Shown here: piece after piece, positions 24,859-34,920 of the stretch
Layout of the letters: each line of letters begins with the position of its first letter
How positions within the stretch are numbered: position 1 is the first letter of the stretch
Assembly (NCBI RefSeq): GCF_036226685.1
Contig: NZ_CP109009.1
Span: 4,836,001 to 4,900,000 of the forward strand
Source: Streptomyces sp. NBC_00690
GTDB lineage: Bacteria > Actinomycetota > Actinomycetes > Streptomycetales > Streptomycetaceae
Direction of reading: 5' to 3'
DNA length: 64,000 bases
Made by a program: the position numbers and the translations under genes
The notes under the pieces: model-generated
The model's database searches: none
What the model was told of the DNA's origin: nothing
Seen by the model: only the letters and a program-made list of their open reading frames with translations

Positions 24859-26394
24859 GTGAGTACGACCGATGCCTCGCCCGACCTTCCGTCCGCCGTC
24901 CATGCGCTCAAGCTGCGTGAGGCGTTGCTCCTCGGCGACTTCACCGTCGATGGGCTGCTCGATCTCCTGGGTGGGTCCGCGTACGCCGCGCTCGCCCGCA
25001 GTGAGACCGTGCCCGCCCTGAGAGCCACGCGCGGCGGGGCGGCTCTGGCCGGACTCGTTCGGCTGTTCCTGCTCCAACAGCCCGTGGACGAGGCGCAGGC
25101 CGGTGCCGTTCTGCCGCTGGAGGAGTGCTTGGCCGACGGCTGGGTGGTCCGTTCGGACGGCCTGGTCCGGGCGACGGTGGACATCCGTCCGTACGGCGGT
25201 CCCGAAGGCCAGGACTGGTTCATCGTCTCCGACCTGGGCTTCGCGGTCGGTGGGGCTGGCGGTGCCAGCGGGCAGAGAGAGGCGGTTGTCCTCGGTGTCG
25301 GAGGTGCTTCCACGACGCTCGCTGGCATCACCGTGCGCAACCCGGTGTCCGCCGCGCTCGACATCGGTACCGGCTCCGGCATCCAAGCGCTCCACGCCGC
25401 ACAGCACTCCGGCCGGGTGGTGGCCACGGATCTGAACCCCCGTGCACTGGACTTCACCCGACTGACTCTCGCGCTCTCCGCGGCTCCCGCGGCCGATCTC
25501 CGGCAGGGCTCGCTCTTCGATCCGGTCGGGGAGGACACCTTCGACCTGGTCGTTTCCAATCCGCCCTTTGTGATCTCACCCGGCGCGGACGCCCGGCTGA
25601 CCTACCGCGACGGCGGCATGGCGGGGGACGAGTTGTGTCGTTCCCTCGTCCAGCGGGCGGGGGACCGGCTGAATTCCGGCGGATATGCGCATTTCCTCGC
25701 CAACTGGGAGCACGTCGAGGGCGAGGAGTGGCAGGAGAGGTTGCGTTCCTGGGTGCCCGACGGCTGTGACGCGTGGATCGTCCAGCGAGAGGTGCAGGAC
25801 GTGACGCAGTACGCCGAGTTGTGGCTGCGCGACAGCGGTGACCACCGCGGCGACCCCGCCCGCTACGCCGAACGGTACGAGCGATGGCTGGACGAGTTCG
25901 AGGCGCGGGGCACCCGGGCGGTCGGCTTCGGCTGGATCACCCTGCGGAAGTCGGGCGTCGATCGGCCTTCCGTGGTGGTGGAGGAGTGGCCGCATCCGGT
26001 GGAGCAGCCGCTCGGCGAGACCGTACGGGCGCACTTCGCCCGGCAGGACTATCTGCGCGACCATGACGACGCGGCCCTTCTCGCGGACCGCTTCGTCCTG
26101 GCCGCCGACGTAGTCCAGGAGCAGGTCGGTCAGCCCGGCGCCGAGGATCCGGAGCACGTGGTGCTCAGGCAGCACCGCGGCATGCGTCGCGCGACCAAGG
26201 TGGACACGGTCGGCGCGGGGTTCGCGGGTGCCTGTGACGGGACGTTGAGCGCCGGCCGGATCCTGGACGCCATCGCCCAGTTGATCAATGAGGACCCCGT
26301 GCTGCTGCGGGACCGCACGCCACAGGCACTGCGACTGCTGGTTGAGGAGGGCTTCCTGGAGCCCGTCCCATCAACCGATCCGACCGTACGGTGA
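24859..26394 (+). CDS. HemK/RlmF-like class I methyltransferase
   Basis: A 511-residue methyltransferase. Motif I is ALDIGTGSGIQALHA, and the catalytic loop VSNPPFVIS is the NPPF signature of enzymes that methylate amide or exocyclic nitrogens in RNA or protein. An N-terminal domain of about 150 residues and a C-terminal domain of about 180 residues flank the catalytic core, a larger layout than PrmC. The exact target is unknown; rRNA base modification is likely. The GTG at 24859 follows CACAAT by six bases with no Shine-Dalgarno, so a leaderless transcript is possible. Confidence 0.85.
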   Translation: MSTTDASPDLPSAVHALKLREALLLGDFTVDGLLDLLGGSAYAALARSETVPALRATRGGAALAGLVRLFLLQQPVDEAQAGAVLPLEECLADGWVVRSDGLVRATVDIRPYGGPEGQDWFIVSDLGFAVGGAGGASGQREAVVLGVGGASTTLAGITVRNPVSAALDIGTGSGIQALHAAQHSGRVVATDLNPRALDFTRLTLALSAAPAADLRQGSLFDPVGEDTFDLVVSNPPFVISPGADARLTYRDGGMAGDELCRSLVQRAGDRLNSGGYAHFLANWEHVEGEEWQERLRSWVPDGCDAWIVQREVQDVTQYAELWLRDSGDHRGDPARYAERYERWLDEFEARGTRAVGFGWITLRKSGVDRPSVVVEEWPHPVEQPLGETVRAHFARQDYLRDHDDAALLADRFVLAADVVQEQVGQPGAEDPEHVVLRQHRGMRRATKVDTVGAGFAGACDGTLSAGRILDAIAQLINEDPVLLRDRTPQALRLLVEEGFLEPVPSTDPTVR

Positions 26395-27130
26395 TGTTTC
26401 GCCCTGAATAGCCTGGATGCCCCGCAGTGGTCGGGGAGGAGGCGGCTGCCGCGTTCGGCAGTTCTGCGGTCGGTCGCTGCCTCAGGGCTCGGGCGAGTGA
26501 GGGCGGTTGATCGCCCGAAGCAGAGGGGGCGGGTCGGATTCGGCTGCCGGGGCGTTGTACGGGGGCGGATCCGGAAGCCGTGCACAGGCCGGGAGCCTCT
26601 TCGTGTGCGGCTACCGCTCGCACCAGGGGAGTTCACTCACCCTTGGAAGAGACCTGGAAGAGATGTGGAAGAGATCAGGCCATTGTTGGGCTTCGGGGGT
26701 TGTCTGCGACGGCATTGCTGTCCGACTCCGCGTAGGGGCGCGGGCTCGGACGGATGTGCGGTGCTTCGACCGCACCTTTCGACCGCCTCCGAGCGCGTTC
26801 GACCAGGCCCCCGGGCAGCGCGGCGTCCCTAGCGGACGGTTGGCCGAACGGCTGCCACCCGCCGTGGTGAACGCCGACACCTGCCGTGTGGAACGTTCGG
26901 GCGCCCGGGGAAGTACGAGACAGCACCAAGAACAGCCCAGGAAACGCCAAATAGTGAACCCAAAGCCCAGAACCCCAAGCCCAAAAAGAGGAGTGCCCTC
27001 CTCGCTCGGGTGAACCCCGGTGGTGTTCATCCGGAATTGGTGTCCAGGACGTCATGAACTGCCAGCCTCAGCCGCGGGGAATCACCCCACGCCACCTCGA
27101 TGGCGGCACGGGCGCAGGACGGGGCACGGC
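26395..27130. other. Gene-free stretch, 736 bases
   Basis: No frame here has both codon bias and a start signal. The part around 26905-26995 is unusually A- and C-rich on the plus strand (runs such as AACCCAAAGCCC) and coding-poor. A short weak hairpin lies near 26447, possibly the methyltransferase terminator. Confidence 0.5.
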
Positions 27131-27328
27131 ATGGAAAGTGGACCAGCGATCTTTGCAGGGGCGGCGTTCTCGCTGTTCGGGGCCGGATTGTTGCTGTGGA
27201 CGGCGGTCCGGTCCACCCATCGCGCACCGGTTGCCCATGGGGTCCATCCCGGGATGGCCGTCGCCCTCACCGTCGTATTCGGCGCTGTGTCACTGGCCCT
27301 GGGCGTCTGGTGCTTCGGCCGGGTCTGA
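27131..27328 (+). CDS. Small two-helix membrane protein
   Basis: A 65-residue protein with two membrane spans (PAIFAGAAFSLFGAGLLLWT and MAVALTVVFGAVSLALGVW) separated by a short basic loop. GACGGGG precedes the ATG. From memory a small membrane protein occurs at this place before topA in S. coelicolor. Function unknown. Confidence 0.6.
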   Translation: MESGPAIFAGAAFSLFGAGLLLWTAVRSTHRAPVAHGVHPGMAVALTVVFGAVSLALGVWCFGRV

Positions 27329-28032
27329 GTAGCCGTGCCTGAGGTGTAGCCGTGCCTGAAGAGAGGACTATCCGGCAGTGGTGTGCCCGCCGCCCGATCG
27401 GGCCGGGTCCCTGGATGTCGGCCATCCCGTGTGCCGGGCGGAGGCGCGACCGCTGGTTCGTAGCCGCCGATGCTTGCCGGTGAACGCAAGGATGAGCGTG
27501 CCGATAGGCATGGCAGGCGGACCTCTCCTCATCGACGGCCTCGGCAGAGGCTCGGTCGACGCTGCCTCGATGCGTACTCTTGAGACGAATTTTGCGACTG
27601 TTTGAACGCTGCCCGACCGGCCTCGATCCTGGGACTCCTGGTTCTGATCAAGAGCTGTGATCGATGAGGGGCGCCCTCGGGGGTGGCCGCCCGACCTGGA
27701 CCGCCGGCCTCGTTTCGGCGTCCTGGAGTACGTGCCCGACCTCCCACCTTCCGCGGTCGGCGCCCGGCCACCCTCCATCGGGGCGCCAGAACAGTGGCGT
27801 GTCGGGCCGGGCGGCAGGAATGCCCGGACTCGGGTTACCGTTCGAGTGGCCGTTGCGGGCTTTTACCGTTTGACACGGGGGCGGGTTGTACCGTCACACT
27901 CCGCAGCGGCAGCAGGAGCGCCAAAGTTTCGAGCAGTGCCCAGCAGTGCCGCAGCAGTGTCACGACGTGCGTCATCAGCGTCGTACTGCCGTGTCTGCCC
28001 AGCCAAGCATTCAACCGGAGAGAAGAGCGAAG
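27329..28032. other. Upstream region of topA, 704 bases
   Basis: No supported gene. It begins with a 17-bp unit repeated twice (27330-27346 and 27347-27363, two differences) and ends with the topA promoter region. Overlapping frames on both strands look like GC-rich noise. Confidence 0.5.
27870..27900 (+). promoter_or_regulatory. Candidate topA promoter
   Basis: A perfect -35 hexamer TTGACA lies at 27870-27875. Possible -10 boxes are TACCGT (27889-27894, spacer 13) or CACACT (27895-27900, spacer 19). Neither spacing is canonical, which would fit a promoter tuned by supercoiling as reported for Streptomyces topA. The start site is not known here. Confidence 0.4.
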
Positions 28033-30897
28033 TTGTCCCCGACCAGCGAGACCGCACAGGGCGGCCGACGCCTCGTGATCGTCGAGTCGCCAGCCAAGGC
28101 GAAGACGATCAAGGGCTACCTCGGCCCCGGCTATGTCGTCGAGGCGAGCGTCGGGCACATCCGCGACCTCCCGAACGGCGCGGCTGAGGTGCCCGAGAAG
28201 TACACCGGTGAGGTGCGCCGACTCGGTGTCGACGTCGAGCATGACTTCCAGCCCGTCTACGTCGTCAATGCCGATAAGAAGGCGCAGGTCAGAAAGCTCA
28301 AGGAACAGCTCGCCGACTCCGACGAGCTCTATCTGGCCACCGATGAGGACCGCGAGGGCGAGGCCATCGCCTGGCATCTGCTGGAGGTCCTCAAGCCCAA
28401 GGTCCCGGTCCACCGGATGGTCTTCCACGAGATCACCAAGGAAGCGATCCGAGAGGCCGTCGCCAATCCGCGCGAGCTGAACAAGCGCATGGTCGACGCC
28501 CAGGAGACCCGTCGCATCCTGGACCGGCTCTACGGCTACGAGGTTTCGCCGGTCCTGTGGAAGAAGGTCATGCCCCGGCTGTCCGCAGGCCGGGTGCAGT
28601 CCGTCGCCACCCGCCTGGTCGTCGAGCGTGAGCGTGAGCGCAGGGCGTTCCGCTCCGCCGAGTACTGGGATCTGACCGGGACGTTCTCGACCGGCCGCGC
28701 CGGCGATCCCTCCGACCCCTCGACCCTCGCCGCCCGACTGAACACGGTCGACGGCAAGCGCGTCGCCCAGGGGCGGGACTTCGGCCCGGACGGACAGCTC
28801 AAGTCGGGCCAGGCCCAGATCCTGCACCTGGACGAAGCACATGCCCGTGCGTTGGCCGTCGCGCTGGAGAGCACCTCGTTCTCCGTCCGCTCGGTGGAGT
28901 CCAAGCCCTACCGCCGCTCTCCGTACGCACCCTTCCGTACGACGACGATGCAGCAGGAGGCGTCGCGGAAGCTGGGCTTCGGTGCCAAGGCCACGATGCA
29001 GGTCGCGCAGAAGCTGTACGAGAACGGCTTCATCACCTATATGCGTACCGACTCCACCACGCTCTCCGAGACCGCGGTGTCGGCGGCGCGCGCCCAGGTG
29101 ACCCAGCTCTACGGGGCCAGCTATCTGCCGGACAAGCCCCGTGTCTATGCGGGCAAGGTCAAGAACGCGCAGGAGGCCCACGAGGCGATCCGCCCTTCGG
29201 GTGATCGTTTCCGCACTCCGGCCGAGACAGGTCTGACCGGTGACCAGTTCCGGCTCTACGAGCTGATCTGGAAGCGGACCGTGGCTTCCCAGATGAAGGA
29301 CGCCGTCGGTAACTCGGTCACCGTACGGATCGGCGGCGCCGCGGCGGACGGCCGCGACGTCGAGTTCACCGCGTCCGGCAAGACGATCACCTTCCACGGC
29401 TTCATGAAGGCGTACGTCGAAGGGGCCGACGACCCGAACGCCGAGCTCGACGACCGCGAGCGCCGGCTGCCGCAGGTCGCGGAGGGTGACGCGCTCGCCG
29501 CCGAGGAGATCTCGGTCGACGGCCACGCGACCAAGCCGCCCGCGCGCTACACCGAGGCGTCGCTGGTCAAGGAGCTGGAAGAGCGCGAGATCGGTCGCCC
29601 TTCCACCTATGCCTCGATCATCGGCACCATCCTGGACCGCGGCTATGTCTTCAAGAAGGGGACGGCCCTCGTGCCCTCCTTCCTGAGCTTCGCCGTCGTC
29701 AACCTGCTGGAGACGCACTTCGGCCGGCTCGTCGACTATGACTTCACCGCCAAGATGGAGGATGACCTCGACTGCATCGCCCGGGGCGAGGCGCAGTCGG
29801 TGCCGTGGCTGAAGCGTTTCTACTTCGGTCAGGGCGCACAGGCTGCCGGTGCCCCCCAGAGTGACGCCGCAGCCGCGGGCAACGGGGACGGCGACCACCT
29901 CGGCGGTCTCAAGGCCCTGGTCACCGACCTCGGCGCGATCGACGCTCGGGAGATCTCCAGCTTCCCGGTGGGCGACGGCATCGTCCTGCGCGTCGGCCGC
30001 TACGGTCCCTATGTCGAGCGGGGCGAGAAGGACCAGGAAGGCCACCAGCGCGCCGACGTTCCGGACGACCTCGCTCCGGACGAGCTGACGGTGGAGTACG
30101 CGGAGGAGCTGCTGGCCAAGCCCAGTGGGGACTTCGCCCTGGGCACCGACCCGGTGTCGGGCAACGAGATCGTGGCGAAGGACGGGCGCTACGGCCCGTA
30201 CGTCACCGAGATCCTGCCCGAAGGCACCCCGAAGACCGGCAAGAACGCGGTCAAGCCGCGCACGGCCTCGCTCTTCAAGAGCATGTCCCCGGACACGGTC
30301 ACTCTGGCCGACGCCCTCAAGCTGATGTCCCTGCCGCGCGTCGTCGGCAAGGACGCCGAAGGCGTTGAGATCACCGCGCAGAACGGTCGGTACGGCCCGT
30401 ACCTCAAGAAGGGCACCGACTCGCGCTCCCTGGAGAACGAGGACCAGCTCTTCACGATCACGCTGGACGAGGCCCTGGCGATCTACGCCCAGCCCAAGCA
30501 GCGCGGGCGGGCAGCGGCCAAGCCGCCGCTGAAGGAACTGGGCAACGACCCGGTGAGCGAGCGTCCCGTGGTGGTCAAGGACGGCCGTTTCGGCCCATAC
30601 GTCACCGATGGCGAGACCAACGCCACCCTGCGCAGCGGTGACAGCGTGGAGGACATCACTCCGGAGCGCGGCTACGAGCTGCTCGCCGAGAAGCGCGCCA
30701 AGGCTCCGGCCAAGAAGACGGCGAAGAAGGCTCCCGCCAAGAAGGCCACCGCGAAGAAGACCACGGCCACGAAGACCACGGCCACGAAGACGGCTGCCAA
30801 GACCACCGCGAAGAAGACGGTGGCGAAGAAGGCTCCCGCCAAGAAGGCGACCACGACGAAGACCACGGCGTCGGCCAAGGCCACCGGCGACGCATAG
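28033..30897 (+). CDS. topA: DNA topoisomerase I
   Basis: A 954-residue type IA topoisomerase that relaxes negative supercoils. The TOPRIM domain starts with [18 protein letters not shown] and contains [15 protein letters not shown]. The catalytic tyrosine is Tyr336 in [13 protein letters not shown]. Instead of zinc ribbons, the C-terminus carries repeated [11 protein letters not shown] modules and then a tail (about 890-954) of alternating Lys/Ala/Thr. Such lysine-repeat tails are a streptomycete feature linked to processivity. The start is TTG at 28033, with GGAGAG upstream and [12 protein letters not shown] following; longer frames lack homology. It is an essential housekeeping gene, probably under supercoiling-sensitive control. 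Confidence 0.96.
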   Translation: MSPTSETAQGGRRLVIVESPAKAKTIKGYLGPGYVVEASVGHIRDLPNGAAEVPEKYTGEVRRLGVDVEHDFQPVYVVNADKKAQVRKLKEQLADSDELYLATDEDREGEAIAWHLLEVLKPKVPVHRMVFHEITKEAIREAVANPRELNKRMVDAQETRRILDRLYGYEVSPVLWKKVMPRLSAGRVQSVATRLVVERERERRAFRSAEYWDLTGTFSTGRAGDPSDPSTLAARLNTVDGKRVAQGRDFGPDGQLKSGQAQILHLDEAHARALAVALESTSFSVRSVESKPYRRSPYAPFRTTTMQQEASRKLGFGAKATMQVAQKLYENGFITYMRTDSTTLSETAVSAARAQVTQLYGASYLPDKPRVYAGKVKNAQEAHEAIRPSGDRFRTPAETGLTGDQFRLYELIWKRTVASQMKDAVGNSVTVRIGGAAADGRDVEFTASGKTITFHGFMKAYVEGADDPNAELDDRERRLPQVAEGDALAAEEISVDGHATKPPARYTEASLVKELEEREIGRPSTYASIIGTILDRGYVFKKGTALVPSFLSFAVVNLLETHFGRLVDYDFTAKMEDDLDCIARGEAQSVPWLKRFYFGQGAQAAGAPQSDAAAAGNGDGDHLGGLKALVTDLGAIDAREISSFPVGDGIVLRVGRYGPYVERGEKDQEGHQRADVPDDLAPDELTVEYAEELLAKPSGDFALGTDPVSGNEIVAKDGRYGPYVTEILPEGTPKTGKNAVKPRTASLFKSMSPDTVTLADALKLMSLPRVVGKDAEGVEITAQNGRYGPYLKKGTDSRSLENEDQLFTITLDEALAIYAQPKQRGRAAAKPPLKELGNDPVSERPVVVKDGRFGPYVTDGETNATLRSGDSVEDITPERGYELLAEKRAKAPAKKTAKKAPAKKATAKKTTATKTTATKTAAKTTAKKTVAKKAPAKKATTTKTTASAKATGDA

Positions 30898-30966
30898 ACG
30901 CCCGAAGGCTCATCGCCGCATGGGCTCACTGCACGAGTCCACCGCATGGGTTCGCCGAATAGGTCC

Positions 30967-31020
30967 ACCGAACGGGCCTTCACGACCAGCTTCAGCTCCG
31001 GTCGTGAAGGCCCGTTCGGT
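30967..31020 (+). terminator. Perfect 21-bp terminator after topA
   Basis: The arms 30967-30987 and 31000-31020 match perfectly around a 12-base loop and are followed by TGTTTT. It starts 70 bases past the topA stop. The rest of the spacer to 31204 holds no gene. Confidence 0.9.
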
Positions 31021-31204
31021 TGTTTTACCCCCTGCGTCCTCTTCCGTGTGGATGGCTGCGCTGTGTGGAGAATGTGACGGTTGCGTCGCAAGGGTGTCGA
31101 GAGGTCGGCGATGGCCTGCGGCGGAGCCGGCAGACCTGTCCAGAAACGCCCATATGTTCGGGCTGACACCTCGGGGAGCTAGGCGCTCCGGATAGGCTGG
31201 GCGG

Positions 31205-34200
31205 ATGACGCGAGCCGAGCAGCCAGCCAAGCAGCAGACGGTCGAGGGCACCGTCTCAGAGACTGCCTCAGACTCCGACGCCCTTGCCGCGGACTCCCGC
31301 GAGCGGGCGCTGCGCTCCCTGCTGCGCGTCCCCTCACTGCGTCGCCTGTGGAACGCCCAGGCGGTTGGAGCGGTCGGCGATGCCCTGGCCGTTCTGGTGC
31401 TGCTCCTGCTCACGCTCCAAGCGGCGGTGGCGGAGGGAACCCTCGGTGACGGCTATCGGGGTGCGGCCTTCTCCGTCGCCGCCGTTCTCGGCGCACGCAT
31501 CCTCGCCACCTTCCTCTTCGGCGCGGTACTGCTCGGTCCGCTGACCTCGCTCACCTCGCCCAAGGGCCCCCTGGATCGTCGCTGGACCATGATTGCGTCG
31601 GACGGGGTGCGATTGGCGCTGCTGATCGTCGCCCCCCTGTGGCTCGACTGGACCCCGGCGAACGCCGTACTGATGCTGCTGGTCACCGTGTTCGTCCTGG
31701 GCGTCGCCGAACGCTTCTGGACCGTCGCCCGAGACGGAGCCGCCCCGGCATTGCTCCCCGCGCCGCCCCTGGAGGGCGCTGCGGTGCGTCCCCTGCCGGA
31801 CCACCTCGACGCCTTGCGCAGGCTCTGGCTGCGTACGGGATTCGTCGCCATTCCGATCGCCGCCGTGGTGCTGCTCGTCGCCACACTGGTCGGCAAGGCG
31901 CTGGGCACGGGCGTCGACTGGTTCTCCCTGCACCAGGCGGCCCTCGGTTCGTACGTCGCAGCCGGGCTCTTCGCCGCATCCGTCTCCGTACTCGCCTTCG
32001 TCACCCTGCCTTCGTCGCCGACACCGCGCCCGCGCTCGCCGCTCGAAGGTCTGCGTCGACCGTCCGCCGTCGGCGGTGACGGCGTCGAGAAGGGCCGTAC
32101 GGGCGCGGTCCCGCTCTTCGTCATCGGCTGCGCGGCGGTCGCGGGTGCGGTCGCGGCAGCCGTTGCCGTGTCCGTGCTCCACGCCGTCGACCTGGGTGGC
32201 GGCCCGCTGACCTTCGCCCTTCTCGTCCTCGCTCTGACCGGTGGTACGACCCTCGGAATCCGCGGGGGTGAGTCGGTGCTGCCGACGCTCTCCCGCCGAC
32301 GTCTGCTGGCGCTCGCCCTCGCCGTCACGGGGATCGCGCTGCTGTCGATGGGGCTGGTGCCCGACACGGCGACCGTCGTGTTCGCCGCGGTGATCGGCGG
32401 TTTCGCAGCCGGTGTCGCCGCGAAGACCGGTCATGCGCTCATCGCCCAGGAGTGCGAGGACCCCCGGCAGGCCCGGATGAACGACCACCTCCAGGCGGTC
32501 GTGCGCGTCTCCATCGCCTTCGGAGCTCTCGCGGCGGCCCTGTTCGCCGCGGCGATCGGACCGCAGCGACTGGCCGGCGGCGACCTCGCTTTCGTCCGCG
32601 GCGGTGCGGCCTTCAGCCTGATGCTGATGGGTGCGCTGCTGCTGCCCGTCGCGGCGGTCCTGCTCGCCAAGACGGACGACCGCTCCGGCGTACCGCTGCG
32701 TCGCGACCTGACCGAGGCACTGCGCGGCGGGGCCGACCCGGCACAGGCGATCGCCCCCACCGGTTTCTTCATCGCACTCGAAGGCGGCGACGGCGCGGGC
32801 AAGTCCACGCAGGTCGAGGCCCTCGCGCGATGGATCCGCGCAAAGGGCCACGAGGTCGTCGTCACCCGTGAACCCGGCGCCACCCCTGTGGGCAAGCGGC
32901 TGAGGTCGATCCTGCTCGATGTGTCATCCGCGGGACTCTCCAACCGTGCCGAGGCCCTGCTGTACGCCGCCGACCGCGCGGAACACGTCGACTCGGTGGT
33001 GCGGCCCGCCCTCGAAAGGGGCGCGATCGTCATCTCCGACCGGTATATCGACTCCTCGGTCGCCTATCAGGGCGCGGGCCGTGATCTGTCGCCGACGGAG
33101 ATCGCCCGTATCTCGCGCTGGGCGACGGACGGTCTGGTGCCGAATCTGACGGTCCTGCTCGACGTCTCGCCCGCGACCGCGCGGGAGCGGTTCACCGAGG
33201 CCCCGGACCGGCTGGAGTCGGAGCCGGCCGAGTTCCACGGACGGGTGCGCTCCGGATTCCTGACGCTCGCCGCTGGCGACCCCGGACGCTATCTCGTGGT
33301 GGATGCGGGACAGGACCCCGAAGCCGTGACCACGGTCGTACGCCACCGGCTCGACCAGTTGCTCCCCCTCTCCGAAGCCGAGGTACGGGCCCAGGAGGAG
33401 GCCCGTCGCAAGGCGGAGGAAGAGCTGCGCCGCAAGGCCGAGGAGGAAGCCGCCCGCAAGGCCGAGGAAGAACGGCTGGAGCGCGTGCGTGAGGAGCAGC
33501 TCGCGAAGCTCCGCGCCGAGGAGGAGGCCCGCCGCAAGGCCGAGGAGGAGGCCGCACGCCAGCGCGAGGAGGAGCGCAAGGCGGAAGAGGCCCGTCAGCG
33601 TGCCGAGGAGGAGCGCCGGGCGGCCGAGGAGGAGCGGCGCAGGCGGGAGGCCGAGGAACGGGCGAAGCACGAGGAGCAGGAGCGACTGCGCAGGCTCGCC
33701 GAGGAGCAGGCACGGCTGCGCGCCGAGGCCGAGGAACGGCGGCTGGAGAAGCAGCGCAGGGCTGAGGAGGCCCTGCTGCGAGCTGAAGAGGCCCGCTTGC
33801 TCGCCGAAGCGGCTGCGGCGGCCAAGGCTGCGAAGGAGGCGGCGGAGGCTCAGGCGGCTGAGGAAGCTGCCGCGAAGGTCAGGGCTGCGGAGGAAGCGGC
33901 TGCCGCGAAGGCTCGCGCGGCGGAGCGAGCTGCCGCGAAGGCCAGGGCTGAGGAAGCAGCGGTTGCGGCGGAGGCCGCCCGGGAGTCCGCGGCTCGGGAA
34001 GCCGAGCAAACTGAGCGAGCCAAGCGATCTGAGCGATCTGAGCGATCTGGGCATGCTCAGGATGGCAGTGCGGGAACGGCTCGCGGTGCCACCGCGAAGA
34101 GCGGGGTGACCTCGGGCCATGAGGTGACCGTGCCGACGCCGATCGTGGACCCGACCGACCCGACCGACCCGACCGACCCGTCCGCCCAGGAGATCACCGT

Positions 34201-34780
34201 GCCCACCCCCGTGGTGGGACCCAATGATGTGACGCAGGAGGTCCCCAAGATCTCCGGGAGTGCTCCTGCGGATCGTGAACTGGACGAGACCGCGGTTCTG
34301 CCGCCAGTCCGTGACGAGCGGCTGGACGAGACCGCGGTTCTGCCACCCGTCCGTGACGAGCGGCTGGACGAGACGGCCGTACTGCCGCCGGTGCGGGACG
34401 AAGAGCCGACCGATCGGGTGCCTCCGGGGATCTTCCGGGACGAGCAGCCGAAGCGTCGGCCGGCCGGTTCGGCCCGCTCGACGGGTTCGGGCGGCCGGGG
34501 CACCGGTCGCAAGCCGCGGTCGGATTCCGGTCCGACCTCCCGCCCCCGGTCTGCGGAGGAGCCGCGATTGTCGTCCGCGGGGTCGGGTCTCGTGGGGCCC
34601 AACGACCGCACGCGGGAGCTGCCCCAGATCGACCCGGACACCGGGCGTCCGCGCCGCCGTTCGGACTGGGCGGAGGAGACCCCCCTCGACGATCTGCCGA
34701 CGCTCGCCGATGAACTGTTCGGTTCCCAAGGGGACGACGACGAGCGGGGCAACGGCCCTGGCCGTCGGCGCGGGCGATAG
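31205..34780 (+). CDS. tmk: MFS-like membrane domain fused to thymidylate kinase
   Basis: A 1191-residue fusion. Residues about 40-510 form a roughly 12-helix MFS-like region. Residues about 518-725 are thymidylate kinase: P-loop LEGGDGAGKST, the DRY-type motif VVISDRYIDSSVAYQG, and LDVSPATARERF. From about 729 to 948 runs a Glu/Ala/Arg/Lys coiled coil, then a disordered acidic tail with DPTDPTDPTDPS and three copies of DETAVLPPVRDER. The kinase makes dTDP for DNA synthesis; why it is membrane-fused is unknown, but the layout is conserved in Streptomyces. The ATG follows TAGGCT (31193-31198) by six bases, suggesting a leaderless mRNA. holB follows after a terminator. Confidence 0.93.
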   Translation: MTRAEQPAKQQTVEGTVSETASDSDALAADSRERALRSLLRVPSLRRLWNAQAVGAVGDALAVLVLLLLTLQAAVAEGTLGDGYRGAAFSVAAVLGARILATFLFGAVLLGPLTSLTSPKGPLDRRWTMIASDGVRLALLIVAPLWLDWTPANAVLMLLVTVFVLGVAERFWTVARDGAAPALLPAPPLEGAAVRPLPDHLDALRRLWLRTGFVAIPIAAVVLLVATLVGKALGTGVDWFSLHQAALGSYVAAGLFAASVSVLAFVTLPSSPTPRPRSPLEGLRRPSAVGGDGVEKGRTGAVPLFVIGCAAVAGAVAAAVAVSVLHAVDLGGGPLTFALLVLALTGGTTLGIRGGESVLPTLSRRRLLALALAVTGIALLSMGLVPDTATVVFAAVIGGFAAGVAAKTGHALIAQECEDPRQARMNDHLQAVVRVSIAFGALAAALFAAAIGPQRLAGGDLAFVRGGAAFSLMLMGALLLPVAAVLLAKTDDRSGVPLRRDLTEALRGGADPAQAIAPTGFFIALEGGDGAGKSTQVEALARWIRAKGHEVVVTREPGATPVGKRLRSILLDVSSAGLSNRAEALLYAADRAEHVDSVVRPALERGAIVISDRYIDSSVAYQGAGRDLSPTEIARISRWATDGLVPNLTVLLDVSPATARERFTEAPDRLESEPAEFHGRVRSGFLTLAAGDPGRYLVVDAGQDPEAVTTVVRHRLDQLLPLSEAEVRAQEEARRKAEEELRRKAEEEAARKAEEERLERVREEQLAKLRAEEEARRKAEEEAARQREEERKAEEARQRAEEERRAAEEERRRREAEERAKHEEQERLRRLAEEQARLRAEAEERRLEKQRRAEEALLRAEEARLLAEAAAAAKAAKEAAEAQAAEEAAAKVRAAEEAAAAKARAAERAAAKARAEEAAVAAEAARESAAREAEQTERAKRSERSERSGHAQDGSAGTARGATAKSGVTSGHEVTVPTPIVDPTDPTDPTDPSAQEITVPTPVVGPNDVTQEVPKISGSAPADRELDETAVLPPVRDERLDETAVLPPVRDERLDETAVLPPVRDEEPTDRVPPGIFRDEQPKRRPAGSARSTGSGGRGTGRKPRSDSGPTSRPRSAEEPRLSSAGSGLVGPNDRTRELPQIDPDTGRPRRRSDWAEETPLDDLPTLADELFGSQGDDDERGNGPGRRRGR

Positions 34781-34817
34781 CAGAAGCGGGCCCTCCGTCG
34801 GCTGGGCTGTCACTGCC

Positions 34818-34845
34818 TCAGCGGCTCCCGTACGGGAGCCGCTGA
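34818..34845 (+). terminator. Perfect 28-base palindrome after tmk
   Basis: The arms 34818-34831 and 34832-34845 are perfectly complementary (TCAGCGGCTCCCGT and its reverse), 38 bases past the tmk stop. It could end or reduce readthrough into holB. Confidence 0.75.
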
Positions 34846-34920
34846 CGTCTCGGTGGACGGCACTGTCAGTCCCCTGGCGCACAATGGGAGCCCTCAGCAC
34901 AGAAGGCAGGTGACCGGCAG

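Noticed and set aside
33391..34050. Repeat-expanded artefact in tmk
   Set aside because: The Glu/Ala/Arg/Lys-rich stretch keeps heptad-like spacing and frame, as expected for a genuine coiled coil.
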